Part shown: positions 52,443-60,037 of the stretch, one piece after another
Layout of the letters: every line of letters begins with the position of its first letter
Position numbering within the stretch: position 1 is the first letter of the stretch
Assembly (NCBI GenBank): GCA_029880325.1
Contig: JAOUOP010000006.1
Coordinates: 115,379 to 179,378 of the forward strand
Origin: Myxococcales bacterium
GTDB taxonomy: Bacteria; Myxococcota_A; Polyangia; Polyangiales; JAFGIB01
DNA length: 64,000 nt
Direction of reading: 5' to 3'
Position numbers and translations under genes: made by a program
Notes under the pieces: model-generated
What the model was told of the DNA's origin: nothing
The model's input: only the letters and a program-made list of their open reading frames with translations
Databases searched by the model: none

Positions 52443-53453
52443 CTAGGCCGCGTTCGCCCCCCGGCCGCGGTAATCCTGGAGACCGCCGTGCAGGTTGCTG
52501 ACGTCTTCGAAACCGAGCTGCACTAGCAGATCACAGACCTGGCGGGAACGCCTCCCGGAGCGGCAAACGCAGACCAGCGGCGTGCTTTTCTCCCAGTCCT
52601 GGGCGGCGGCTGGAAATGTACCCATCGGTACATTTTCCGAACCCGGCAGGGAGCCGAACTCACCGACCAACTCGTGGGGCTCGCGCACATCGATGATGCG
52701 CACCCCCTGGGGCAGAGCGTCGAAGTCAGCTGCCGAGATTTCCTGCACCTCGCGCTCGGTGCGGCCCTCGGCGACGCCGAGGCCGACCTCGCGATTGGCG
52801 GGTACCGCTTCGTGAATGAAGCGGGGATCGGGCAGATCGAGACCCTCCATGATGGCGACGAAATCCTCGAGCGAGCGCCCCGCAAGGCGCGGATTGAAGT
52901 TCTTTTCCTCGCCGATGCGGCTGACGGTCTGACCGCGGTAGTCGTGCCCGGGCCACACCCGGGTGTCCTCGGGAAGCGTGAACAGGCGCTCGACGACGGA
53001 GCGATAAAGGGTCGCGGCATCGCCATTCTGGAAATCGGTGCGCCCGGTACCGCGAACGAAGAGGGTATCGCCGGTGAAGACCTCGGAACCGACGCGGAAG
53101 CTCACGCTGTCGTCGGTGTGGCCGGGCGTGGCGATCAGCTCGATGCGCAGGGAGCCCAGTTCCAGCTCGGCGCCGTGGGCCAGGCGCATGTCGGCCGACT
53201 CGGGGCCGAGCTCGCCGGTAACGATGGCGCAGCCGCTTCGATGGCGCAGCTGGCCGGCGCCGGTGACATGATCGGCATGCACGTGGGTGTCGAGGGCGTA
53301 GCGCAGCGTCAGCCCCAGCTCCTCGACCAGCTTCAAATCGCGGTCGACCTGGTTCAACACCGGGTCGATCAGGGCCGCCTGGCCACTCAGCTCATCGGCC
53401 ACGAGGTAGGTGTAGGTCCAGGTTTCCGAGTCAAAGAGTTGTCGCAGCAGCAT
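52443..53453 (-). CDS. persulfide dioxygenase-rhodanese fusion (ETHE1-like)
   Basis: 336 residues. The N-terminal metallo-beta-lactamase fold (1-230) has the DTHVHADHVTGAGQL metal motif, ELIATPGHTDDSVSF and FTGDTLFVRGTGRTDFQNGD, which is specific to ETHE1-type persulfide dioxygenases. These oxidise glutathione persulfide to sulfite. The C-terminal rhodanese domain (about 245-330) has catalytic Cys in CVCRSGRRSRQV and can join sulfite and persulfide into thiosulfate. The ATG at 53453 is preceded by TAAAGGAGGA, among the strongest ribosome sites in the window. First gene of the operon with two YeeE halves and SulP: sulfide detoxification plus oxyanion transport. Confidence 0.94.
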   Translation of the reverse strand: MLLRQLFDSETWTYTYLVADELSGQAALIDPVLNQVDRDLKLVEELGLTLRYALDTHVHADHVTGAGQLRHRSGCAIVTGELGPESADMRLAHGAELELGSLRIELIATPGHTDDSVSFRVGSEVFTGDTLFVRGTGRTDFQNGDAATLYRSVVERLFTLPEDTRVWPGHDYRGQTVSRIGEEKNFNPRLAGRSLEDFVAIMEGLDLPDPRFIHEAVPANREVGLGVAEGRTEREVQEISAADFDALPQGVRIIDVREPHELVGEFGSLPGSENVPMGTFPAAAQDWEKSTPLVCVCRSGRRSRQVCDLLVQLGFEDVSNLHGGLQDYRGRGANAA

Positions 53454-53938
53454 GGGTCGGTCCTCCTTTAGACCCCAAAGCGGGGGTCGCCCGGTAGGAG
53501 CCACCCCGGCGAAAAAGGATTCGGCGGGGGCAAAAAAAGGGCCGGCGCTCCCGGATCGGAGCCGGAGCGATGACGGGCCGGCGGGGATGGCGACCGCCGC
53601 GCCACCGCTGGCAGCCGCCCTTTCGCGGGCCGGACTTCAGGGCGCAACCAGTTGAAATGACTAAGGGTCCGCGCAGCCGGAAGTCATCCGTATGGCACGC
53701 ACCGGCGGGTGCGATGGCGACGGTGCCCGGAGATAGAAAGCGCGGTCGTACCCGAGGTACATCGAGGATTTCTTCGAGGACGCACGGCGCCAGCGTGCCC
53801 GCCGGTGCGTGCCATACGGATGACTTCCGGCTGCGCGGACCCTAACCTTCCGAATCGGCACTGGGCTCGCGGCGCGGGCCGGTCCCTCGCATCATCGGCG
53901 CTCGCCCCGCTGACGGGGCGATGCACATTCAGGAGCGC
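53454..53938. other. 485-base spacer with ribosome site and palindromic element
   Basis: The end next to 53453 holds the strong ribosome-binding site of the persulfide dioxygenase gene (TAAAGGAGGA on the minus strand, 53460-53470). The middle contains the palindromic element at 53664-53843. No gene was recognised. The operon promoter should be here; I could not assign it. Confidence 0.6.
53664..53843. mobile_element. long palindromic (MITE-like) element with perfect 46-bp arms
   Basis: Arms 53664-53709 and 53798-53843 are exact inverted repeats of 46 bases; the ends read AGGGTCC...GGACCCT. The loop of 88 bases contains a small GTACC-CGA-GGTAC palindrome. TAA on both sides of GGGTCC...GGACCC could be a 3-bp target duplication. 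No reading frame for a transposase fits. It sits in the spacer between the GST-like gene and the sulfur operon. Perfect arms imply recent insertion or strong maintenance. It is distinct in sequence from the CTAG element at 25673. Confidence 0.8.
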
Positions 53939-54670
53939 TCATCGACCATCGCCAAAGCCCTCGGGATAGTAGCGCTCGCCCATGCGCGCGACGTAGCGCA
54001 CCAAGTTCTCGCGCTTCGCCGCCTCGCGGTGCAGAGGCAAGTCGAGCGGCGTTTGGGTAGCGTTGATCAAGAACGCGAAGGCTGTCGCGTCGATGTTGCT
54101 CGGTTGATCGAAGAAAAAATCGCGCTCGCCCAACACGGCTGAAATCGCATCCAGGTCGGCGCGAGCGCGCCCGAGACGTTCCGCATCGGAGAGGCGGCTT
54201 AGGCCTTGTCCTCGGGCATCACGCGTCACCTGACGGCGCACGAAGGGCACCACCAACAGCCGCACCGGCGCCGGCATGGTCCCGAAGTAGTCCGCACGGC
54301 ACCGGGCCCAGCCGCCTTCGTCGACCCAGCGCTCATGCAGCATCAGGAAGTAGAGATGCTCCTCCAGGCTGCGTTGCAGAAGCACCGACATGCCGCGCTG
54401 CTCAGGGCTGAGCGCCGCATCGAGGTCGATCCCGCGCTCGCGCGATAGCGTCTCGATGATCGCCGTGCTGTCTGACATCACGCTGCCGTCGGGCCGCTCG
54501 ATGTAGGGCATCTTGCCGGACTTCGACTTTGGCGGACCCGTGATGGTTCGGGTCTCGTAGGGCACAGCGGCCATGCGCAGCCAGGTCTCGAGCTTGGCGC
54601 AGAAGGGACTGGGATTGGGTAGCCCCCAAATACGCGGAAGCTGCCACATCACCACCGGTTGTTGACTCAT
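53939..54670 (-). CDS. glutathione S-transferase-like protein (metaxin/FAX type)
   Basis: 243 residues from the ATG at 54670. N-terminal thioredoxin-like domain: VVMWQLPRIWGLPNPSPFCA, KLETWLRMAAVPYETRTI and KMPYIERPDGSVMSDSTAII. The WQ-x-P...PSPF-x-x-K-ET-WLRM pattern is that of the failed-axon-connections/metaxin branch of the GST superfamily, not classical detoxification GSTs. C-terminal helical domain about 95-235. Enzymatic activity is uncertain. It is monocistronic. Confidence 0.83.
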   Translation of the reverse strand: MSQQPVVMWQLPRIWGLPNPSPFCAKLETWLRMAAVPYETRTITGPPKSKSGKMPYIERPDGSVMSDSTAIIETLSRERGIDLDAALSPEQRGMSVLLQRSLEEHLYFLMLHERWVDEGGWARCRADYFGTMPAPVRLLVVPFVRRQVTRDARGQGLSRLSDAERLGRARADLDAISAVLGERDFFFDQPSNIDATAFAFLINATQTPLDLPLHREAAKRENLVRYVARMGERYYPEGFGDGR

Positions 54671-55069
54671 GGCCGAGAGTCTGCCCCGGGCGCGGCGCCA
54701 GCACACGAAGTTTTTCGCGCAGGAGCTGATGCAGAGCGCCGGCCCGGGGGTCGCGACCTCGATGGCCGGCAATCGACAGCGTGCTGGCCGAGCCGTCAGG
54801 GCGGTCGCGGGCTTGCGCAGGGCTTTCGAACACTGCGAGCCCGCAATGCCCCGATCGCCCGCCGACAACGGAAGGCCGTGATTTTCGGCACTCGTGGTTC
54901 GAGCAGAAGCCTTGGGGTGGCGGCCGCCCGCGACGCCAGGCGCGGTGAGATCGCGAGGGAGTCGAGTGCTTCCGCGCGGCTTCACGCCCGCGGCCCAGGC
55001 GAGGGATGCGAGGCACCTGCCCTGGCCGAACGGGAACCCGGGGAGGGAGGCGTGGACCTGGGCGCCGAT
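54671..55069. other. intergenic stretch, no gene recognised
   Basis: Spacer upstream of the GST-like gene and the thioredoxin gene, which are divergent. Frames across it carry no recognised motif. The thioredoxin promoter-like site begins at 55070. Confidence 0.5.
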
Positions 55070-55098
55070 TGACACCCGGCCGGGGGCTCACTAGGTTG
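55070..55098 (+). promoter_or_regulatory. candidate promoter of the thioredoxin gene
   Basis: TTGACA (55070-55075), 17 bases, TAGGTT (55093-55098), 94 bases upstream of the ATG at 55193. Same layout as the sites at 29464 and 34224. Confidence 0.5.
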
Positions 55099-55192
55099 AG
55101 CGCAGCGTCGTCGGTGTAACGCCCGGCCGGCGTCTGCGACGAGCTAGAAGCAGTACAGCGGGAGCCTCTCGTGCTCCCAGAGAGTAGAGAAC

Positions 55193-55522
55193 ATGGCTGG
55201 CGACAAGGTAATCCCCGTAAACGATCTGAGCTTCGACACTGAGGTCACCCAGGCCGACATTCCGGTTTTGGTGGATTTTACGGCCACCTGGTGCCAGCCC
55301 TGCCGTGCCGTGGCGCCCATCGTCAACCAACTCGCCGGTGAGTACGAGGGCCGGGTGAAGGTCACCTCCCTGGACATCGACGAGAGCCCGGCGACGGCCC
55401 AGCGCTTCCAAATCCGCGGCGTGCCCACGCTGCTGATGTTCAAGGGTGGCGAGGTCGTCGGTCAGCAGGTCGGGGCGGTGCCCAAGGCCAAGCTGCAAGC
55501 GCTGGTCGACGCGGCGCTCTGA
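55193..55522 (+). CDS. thioredoxin with WCQPC active site
   Basis: 109 residues, full length. General protein disulfide reductase in the cytoplasm. PVLVDFTATWCQPCRAVAPI with redox Cys34 and Cys37; the usual WCGPC has Gln in place of Gly, which may shift the redox potential. The cis-Pro loop is IRGVPTLLMFKGGEVVGQQVG. No signal peptide. ATG at 55193. A perfect hairpin 20 bases after the stop probably ends the transcript. No thioredoxin reductase is nearby. Confidence 0.95.
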   Translation: MAGDKVIPVNDLSFDTEVTQADIPVLVDFTATWCQPCRAVAPIVNQLAGEYEGRVKVTSLDIDESPATAQRFQIRGVPTLLMFKGGEVVGQQVGAVPKAKLQALVDAAL

Positions 55523-55542
55523 AACCAGGGCTGAAGGGGTAG

Positions 55543-55564
55543 GCGGCCGGGTCCCCCCGGCCGC
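55543..55564 (+). terminator. hairpin terminator after thioredoxin
   Basis: GCGGCCGGG pairs perfectly with CCCGGCCGC around a TCCC loop, 20 bases past the thioredoxin stop. Only a short ATTT follows, so it may be an imperfect intrinsic terminator. It can also serve the convergent acyl-CoA dehydrogenase gene. Confidence 0.6.
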
Positions 55565-55616
55565 ACATTTCGCAGCTCCCGGTCTCAACTCCCGGTTGCG
55601 AACTCGAGCCGCGTCC

Positions 55617-55661
55617 CCAGCCGCGCCCCCCCCAGTCGCGCCCCCCCCAGTCGCGCCCCCG
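55617..55661. repeat. three tandem 15-bp units
   Basis: CCAG(C/T)CGCGCCCCCC repeated at 55617, 55632 and 55647 with small differences, between the convergent thioredoxin and acyl-CoA dehydrogenase genes. Poly-C tracts make copy number prone to slippage or assembly error. Confidence 0.75.
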
Positions 55662-55671
55662 AGCCACGTGC

Positions 55672-56820
55672 CTACCAGGGTGTCTGCACGTTGCCCTTGC
55701 GCAGCTGGTGGGCGATGACGATCTGCTGGACCTCGCTCGAGCCGTCGTAAACCCGCGCCACGCGCAGGTCGCGCCACAGCCGCTCGATCATGTACTCGCC
55801 GCTGATGTAGCCGTTGCCGCCGAAGATCTGCATGCACTCGTCCACCGTCTGCCAGCAGCCTTCGCCGGCCAGCAGCTTGGCGGTGGAGGACTCGCGGATC
55901 GCGGGCTGGCCCTGGTCGAGCAGCCAGGCCGAGCGGTAGACGCACAGACGGGCCGCCTCGGTGCGGGCGCTCATCTGCGCCAGCCGGAAGGCCAGGGCCT
56001 GGTGCTCGGTCAGCGGCAGCCCGAAGGTCTTGCGCTCGGCACCGTACTCCAGGGCCAACTCCATCGCCTTTTGGGCAGTGCCCACGCAGCGCGCCGATAG
56101 CGTCGTGCGGCCCTCGGCCAGGCAGCGCTTGGCGTAATCGAAGCCCTTGCCCTCTTCGCCTATCAGGGCGTCCTTGGGCACCAGGCAATCCTCCATCACC
56201 ACTTCGGCCGGGCGCGAGCCGCGGTGACCGATGGTCTTGAAAACCTGGCCGATGCGCAGACCGGGCGAGTCGGCGTCGACCAGGAAGGCGCTGATGCCCT
56301 GCTCGGTCTTGGCGAAGACCATGAAGTGGTGTGCTTTGGGGGCGTTGGTGATGAAGGTCTTGGTGCCGTTGAGCACCCACTGGTCGCCCTTGAGGGTGGC
56401 GGTGGTCTTCAGCGCTCCGGCGTCGGAGCCGGCGTCCGGCTCGGTCAGGGCGAAGGAGCCGATCCATTCGCCGGCCGCCATCTTGGGCAGGTATTTGTCC
56501 TTTTGGGCGTCACTGCCGAAGCGCACGATGCCGACGCAGCCGATGCCCGTGTGCACGCTGATGAAGGTGCCCAGGCCCCAGGGCCCGCGCCCAAGCATTT
56601 CGTGCACCAGGGCCTTCTTGGTGACGGGAAAGCCCAGGCCCCCGTACTGCTCCGGGATGCTCATGCTGAGCAGGCCCAACTCCTTGGCACCCTCGACCAG
56701 GCTCTCGGGGAGTTCGTTGGTCTCCTCGATGTCGCGCCACACGGCGTTGGCGCTCTCTTCTACGAAATCGCGAACCGCCTGCTGCAGCAGGCGGCCTTCT
56801 TCATCGATGCTGAAATCCAT
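55672..56820 (-). CDS. acyl-CoA dehydrogenase (homomeric type)
   Basis: 382 residues. FAD-dependent alpha,beta-oxidation of an acyl-CoA thioester. Signatures: FALTEPDAGSDAGALKTTAT, WVLNGTKTFITNA, GLPLTEHQALAFRLAQMSAR, CMQIFGGNGYISGEYMIERL. The C-terminal YDGSSEVQQIVIAHQL carries the catalytic Glu at the short/medium-chain position. N-terminal MDFSIDEEGRLLQQAVRDFV. It lies 75 bases upstream of, and on the same strand order as, the aldo/keto reductase gene. Chain length preference is unknown. Confidence 0.94.
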   Translation of the reverse strand: MDFSIDEEGRLLQQAVRDFVEESANAVWRDIEETNELPESLVEGAKELGLLSMSIPEQYGGLGFPVTKKALVHEMLGRGPWGLGTFISVHTGIGCVGIVRFGSDAQKDKYLPKMAAGEWIGSFALTEPDAGSDAGALKTTATLKGDQWVLNGTKTFITNAPKAHHFMVFAKTEQGISAFLVDADSPGLRIGQVFKTIGHRGSRPAEVVMEDCLVPKDALIGEEGKGFDYAKRCLAEGRTTLSARCVGTAQKAMELALEYGAERKTFGLPLTEHQALAFRLAQMSARTEAARLCVYRSAWLLDQGQPAIRESSTAKLLAGEGCWQTVDECMQIFGGNGYISGEYMIERLWRDLRVARVYDGSSEVQQIVIAHQLRKGNVQTPW

Positions 56821-56895
56821 GTCCTGGGCTCCGGTGGCTTCTTGGGGGCTCGAATTGAGGCCGAGCTTGTACCACGAAGCGTCGCCCGGTCGTAG

Positions 56896-58044
56896 TCAGC
56901 GCCGCGGCCGGTAGAGGCCCTGGTGCGACTCGCGCAGCAGCTCGGCCAGCGGGATGCCCTGGGGCACCCGCGAAGCGTCGATGCGCTCGATGTTTTCGTC
57001 GCTGGCCAGCTCGCCCGGGTACCACATGGCTTCGGGCCCGGAGAACATGTTGTAGCGGAACTTGGCGAAGCCCTCGAGGCCGAAGCAGCGCCAGAGTCTG
57101 CGCAGCCGCAGCACCTCCGGGATGTTGATGCCCGAGGGGTCGCCGGCGAGTTCTTTGCCCTCGTAGCGCGCGTGGGGGACCTCATCGAGCCGCGCTTGCA
57201 GTCGCCGTTCGATGGCCGTGTCGGCTTCGGCCAGCGGGGAGTGGACGGGAAAGATTCCGCGCATCTCCTCGAAGTGCTCCGGCGCGGTCATGCCGAAGCT
57301 CAACGTGTGCACGCCGGGGTCGCTCAGGCACCAGCGGGCGTTGAACTGGATGGGCGTGGCCGGCGCGGTCATGGCGCGCAGCTCCGGCAGCGGATCGTAG
57401 AGGCGTCCGCCCTTGTCGTTGGGCGAGATGATGAAGACCCCGAGGTCCTTGGCAGCCGCGTGGGCCACCGCCGGCGCCAGGCGTTGCCAAAAGTAGTAGT
57501 AGTGCAGGTTCATGAAGCTGAAGCGACCGCTGTCGATGGCCTCGATCAGCACTTCGGGATCCTGGCAGTGGGTGCTGAAGCCGATATCGCCGATCACCCC
57601 CTGCTCGCGCTGGCGTTCCAGCTCCTCGACCGGACCCCCGGGGCGCAGTGCCATCTGGAAGCTTTGGCGGCTACTCAAGCCGTGCATGGCATAGAGGTCG
57701 ATGTGGTCGGTGCGCAGGCACTGCAGCTGCCGGTCGAGCATCTTGCGCGTGTCTTCGGCCGTCTGCGGTTGACCCTTGGTCATCAGGTGGTAGCGATCGC
57801 GGGGGATCTTTAGCTCTTCGCTGAGCGCGATGCCGTAGCAGCTCTCGCTCTTGCCGTAGTTCCAGGCGGTTTCGATATGGTTGATGCCGGCATCGAAGGC
57901 GCGCACCACGCAGTCGATGCAGTTGTCGAGCATCTCGCGGGGGACTTCGAAGCGGGGTTTTTCACCCTGGCGCGGATAGCGCATGCCGCCGAGCGTGATC
58001 ACGCTCAGCTCGCGCCCGGTTTTGCCGAAGCGGCGGTACTGCAT
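56896..58044 (-). CDS. aldo/keto reductase
   Basis: 382 residues from the ATG at 58044, which has GGGAG seven bases upstream; a longer form from 58077 is possible. TIM-barrel NADPH oxidoreductase: RRFGKTGRELSVITLGGMRY, catalytic Tyr in IETAWNYGKSE, Lys in YHLMTKGQPQ and His in IDLYAMHGLSS. GDIGFSTHCQDPEVLIEAI and FNARWCLSDPGVHTLSFGM follow. It has an extended C-terminus of about 90 residues beyond the barrel, as in the larger predicted-oxidoreductase branch. The Cys ligands of a 4Fe-4S tail are not seen. Substrate unknown. Confidence 0.9.
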   Translation of the reverse strand: MQYRRFGKTGRELSVITLGGMRYPRQGEKPRFEVPREMLDNCIDCVVRAFDAGINHIETAWNYGKSESCYGIALSEELKIPRDRYHLMTKGQPQTAEDTRKMLDRQLQCLRTDHIDLYAMHGLSSRQSFQMALRPGGPVEELERQREQGVIGDIGFSTHCQDPEVLIEAIDSGRFSFMNLHYYYFWQRLAPAVAHAAAKDLGVFIISPNDKGGRLYDPLPELRAMTAPATPIQFNARWCLSDPGVHTLSFGMTAPEHFEEMRGIFPVHSPLAEADTAIERRLQARLDEVPHARYEGKELAGDPSGINIPEVLRLRRLWRCFGLEGFAKFRYNMFSGPEAMWYPGELASDENIERIDASRVPQGIPLAELLRESHQGLYRPRR

Positions 58045-58201
58045 GGGCTCCCGTCGGTTGCGGATCTCGTCTGCCATGGCGGCAGGGTACATCAAGCGGG
58101 CGCGCGTGTGGGCTCGCTGCCCGGTTGACCTGGCCATCCCGCCTGGTCGATCCTACTGCACTGATCGCCGTTCTGGGGTCAGCGGCACGGGGAGTGACGA
58201 C

Positions 58202-58555
58202 ATGGAAAAGTTTGCGCCGACACTGTGGGTGGTATTGATGCTGGCGGCCTGCGGCGGCGACCCGGCGGAGCCGGCGGCCGCGGAGGCGAGCGGTGGCGAA
58301 ATGCCCGTGGCCGAGGAGCCTGCGGCCGAAGAGCCCGCGGGCGAGGAGCCCGTGGCAGCGACCCAACCCGACATGGACAAGCTCACGGCCCACGTCAACG
58401 AGCACCTGAAGCTACCGGCCAGTCGTGACGAGATTGTCGCCGCCTGCGCCCAAACCGAGGAGTTCAGCGAGGGCGAGAAGCAGTGGATCGCGGAGAAGCT
58501 GCCGGAGGGCAACTACGAGACGGTGGACTCGGTCAAGGCGGCCCTGGGGCTGTGA
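58202..58555 (+). CDS. small lipoprotein with Glu/Ala/Pro repeats
   Basis: 117 residues from the ATG at 58202, with GGGGAGTGA upstream. Signal and lipobox in PTLWVVLMLAACGGD. Acidic repeat AEEPAAEEPAGEEPVA (about 38-53), then a helical domain of about 60 residues (KLTAHVNEHLKLPASRDEIV, EGEKQWIAEKLPEGNYETVD). No family was recognised. Divergent from the aldo/keto reductase and convergent with the Hsp70 gene. Confidence 0.75.
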   Translation: MEKFAPTLWVVLMLAACGGDPAEPAAAEASGGEMPVAEEPAAEEPAGEEPVAATQPDMDKLTAHVNEHLKLPASRDEIVAACAQTEEFSEGEKQWIAEKLPEGNYETVDSVKAALGL

Positions 58556-58577
58556 CCCATTCACAAGCCTGCGCTGT

Positions 58578-59870
58578 TCAGCACAGGCCTCGGGCGTGGT
58601 CTGAAAGCCCTTCGATCACCGAATGAAAGCGGCGGTAGCGCGTCAGCTTGCCCTGGCCGAAGCGCTCGGCCAGGGCCGCTGCCACCGCCGGAACCTTGGC
58701 CGTGCCCCCGGTGCAGCAGACGATGTCGATGGCCGCGGGCTCGATGCCGGCGCGGGCGAGGGTTTCGTCGAGGCAGGCGACGATGCGCGTAGTCTGCTGG
58801 CGGCTGCTGCGCTCGAATGCGGGGCGTCCGAGCGCCTCTTCGAGCTCCACTCCGGGATAGCGGAAACGCACCTCGGCCTGCTCGCGCTCCGACAGCTCGC
58901 GTTTGGCGGCTTCGATGGCCTCGAAGACGCGAAAACCGAGGCGGTCTTCGACGAAGGTGAAGAGCTGCTCGATGGCTTTTCGGTCGTCGGGGCCGAGTGA
59001 CCAGGCTTGCACGTCGCGCAGAAAGCGGCGGGCGTCGTGGGCGCGTAGCAGGGTGGCGTCGGCCGGCGAGCAGATCATCTCCATCAGCGCAGGAGGCATG
59101 CGCATGATGTTGTTGCCCAGGGGCACCCGGTAGGTGACGTCCGCGCCGAAGTGTCGCGCCACGTGATGGCGCATGATGGAGGCGTCGAAGGCGTCACCCG
59201 CCACCGACAGGCCGCCGATGGCCAACACATCGCTCGCGTCATAGCCCTCGGCGCGCATGGACAGCACCGTGAAGTCCGAGGTGCCGCCACCGAAGTCCGC
59301 CACCAACACCCGGCGCGGCTCGCGCAGGGTGGAGCGAAAGTCGCGGGCGGCGGCGATGGGCTCGGGGCAGAAGTGCACCTCACCGAAGCCGGCCAGGCGT
59401 GCGGCGCGCTCCAGGCGGTACTGGGCGAATTGGTCGTCGGCGTCGTCTTCGCTGAAGCGGGCCGGTCGTCCGAGCAGCACGCGCTTGATGTCGGCGTCGA
59501 AGTAGGCATTGGCCCGCCGGCGTAGCTCGCGCAGGAAGGTGGCGATGAGGTTTTCCAGGTTCATCGGCCGCTCACCGATGAAGGTGCCGACGAAGGCGCG
59601 ATTGGGCAGGAACTTTTTCACCGAGCGGATCAGCCAGCCCTCCATTTCGTGGGCGGTGTATTGCTCGATGGCCTCGCGGCCGTAGTAGCAGCGGCCGGCG
59701 TCCGGGAAGTACAGCAGGCTGCGCAGGATGCTGCGGTCGCTCTCGGGGGCCGCGGTTTCCAGGTCGATGGGCGGGTGGGTTTCGCCGGCGTTGGCCGCGG
59801 CCAACAGCGAGTTCGTGGTGCCGAAGTCGATGGCGTAAATCTCGGGTTTGAAGGGGCGGGAGGCTGTCAT
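58578..59870 (-). CDS. Hsp70-like ATPase of YegD type
   Basis: 430 residues from the ATG at 59870, preceded by AGGAGGTCC. Actin-fold ATPase: phosphate-1 YAIDFGTTNSLLAAANAGE, phosphate-2 VLVADFGGGTSDFTVLSM, and the adenosine-type VCCTGGTAKVPAVAAALAER. The length equals the nucleotide-binding domain plus a short tail; the substrate-binding domain of DnaK is missing, as in YegD. Its role in E. coli is poorly defined, and a chaperone function is assumed from the fold. Divergent from the acyl-CoA dehydrogenase pair. Confidence 0.9.
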   Translation of the reverse strand: MTASRPFKPEIYAIDFGTTNSLLAAANAGETHPPIDLETAAPESDRSILRSLLYFPDAGRCYYGREAIEQYTAHEMEGWLIRSVKKFLPNRAFVGTFIGERPMNLENLIATFLRELRRRANAYFDADIKRVLLGRPARFSEDDADDQFAQYRLERAARLAGFGEVHFCPEPIAAARDFRSTLREPRRVLVADFGGGTSDFTVLSMRAEGYDASDVLAIGGLSVAGDAFDASIMRHHVARHFGADVTYRVPLGNNIMRMPPALMEMICSPADATLLRAHDARRFLRDVQAWSLGPDDRKAIEQLFTFVEDRLGFRVFEAIEAAKRELSEREQAEVRFRYPGVELEEALGRPAFERSSRQQTTRIVACLDETLARAGIEPAAIDIVCCTGGTAKVPAVAAALAERFGQGKLTRYRRFHSVIEGLSDHARGLC

Positions 59871-59918
59871 GGAGGACCTCCTGGGTCCCTTGAGCATGAA
59901 AGTTTTCGGAACCTATTT

Positions 59919-59928
59919 ACTAGCTAGT
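59919..59928. promoter_or_regulatory. perfect palindrome ACTAGCTAGT in AT-rich promoter region
   Basis: A 10-base perfect palindrome in an unusually AT-rich patch (about 59897-59940) between the divergent Hsp70 and acyl-CoA dehydrogenase genes. Possible operator, for example for a TetR-like regulator located elsewhere. Confidence 0.35.
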
Positions 59929-59951
59929 TTCTTTCTGGCACAGTTAGGCCA

Positions 59952-59989
59952 CCTTGGTGAAGGCGCTAAATTCACCAAGGTTTTATTTT
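59952..59989 (+). terminator. intrinsic-terminator-like hairpin in the leader of the acyl-CoA dehydrogenase pair
   Basis: CCTTGGTGAA and TTCACCAAGG form a perfect 10-bp stem with a 9-base loop, followed by TTTTATTTT. It has full terminator form on the plus strand, yet no plus-strand gene lies just upstream. It sits 49 bases before the ATG at 60038, so it may attenuate that operon or be an operator. Confidence 0.55.
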
Positions 59990-60037
59990 GCGCCGGTGGG
60001 GGCTCTGGCAGATGCGAAATCGGCTAGATTCGCGGCC

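Noticed and set aside
58124..58160. TTGACC upstream of the small lipoprotein at 58202
   Set aside because: The only TA-like hexamer downstream is about 24 bases away, too far for a promoter.
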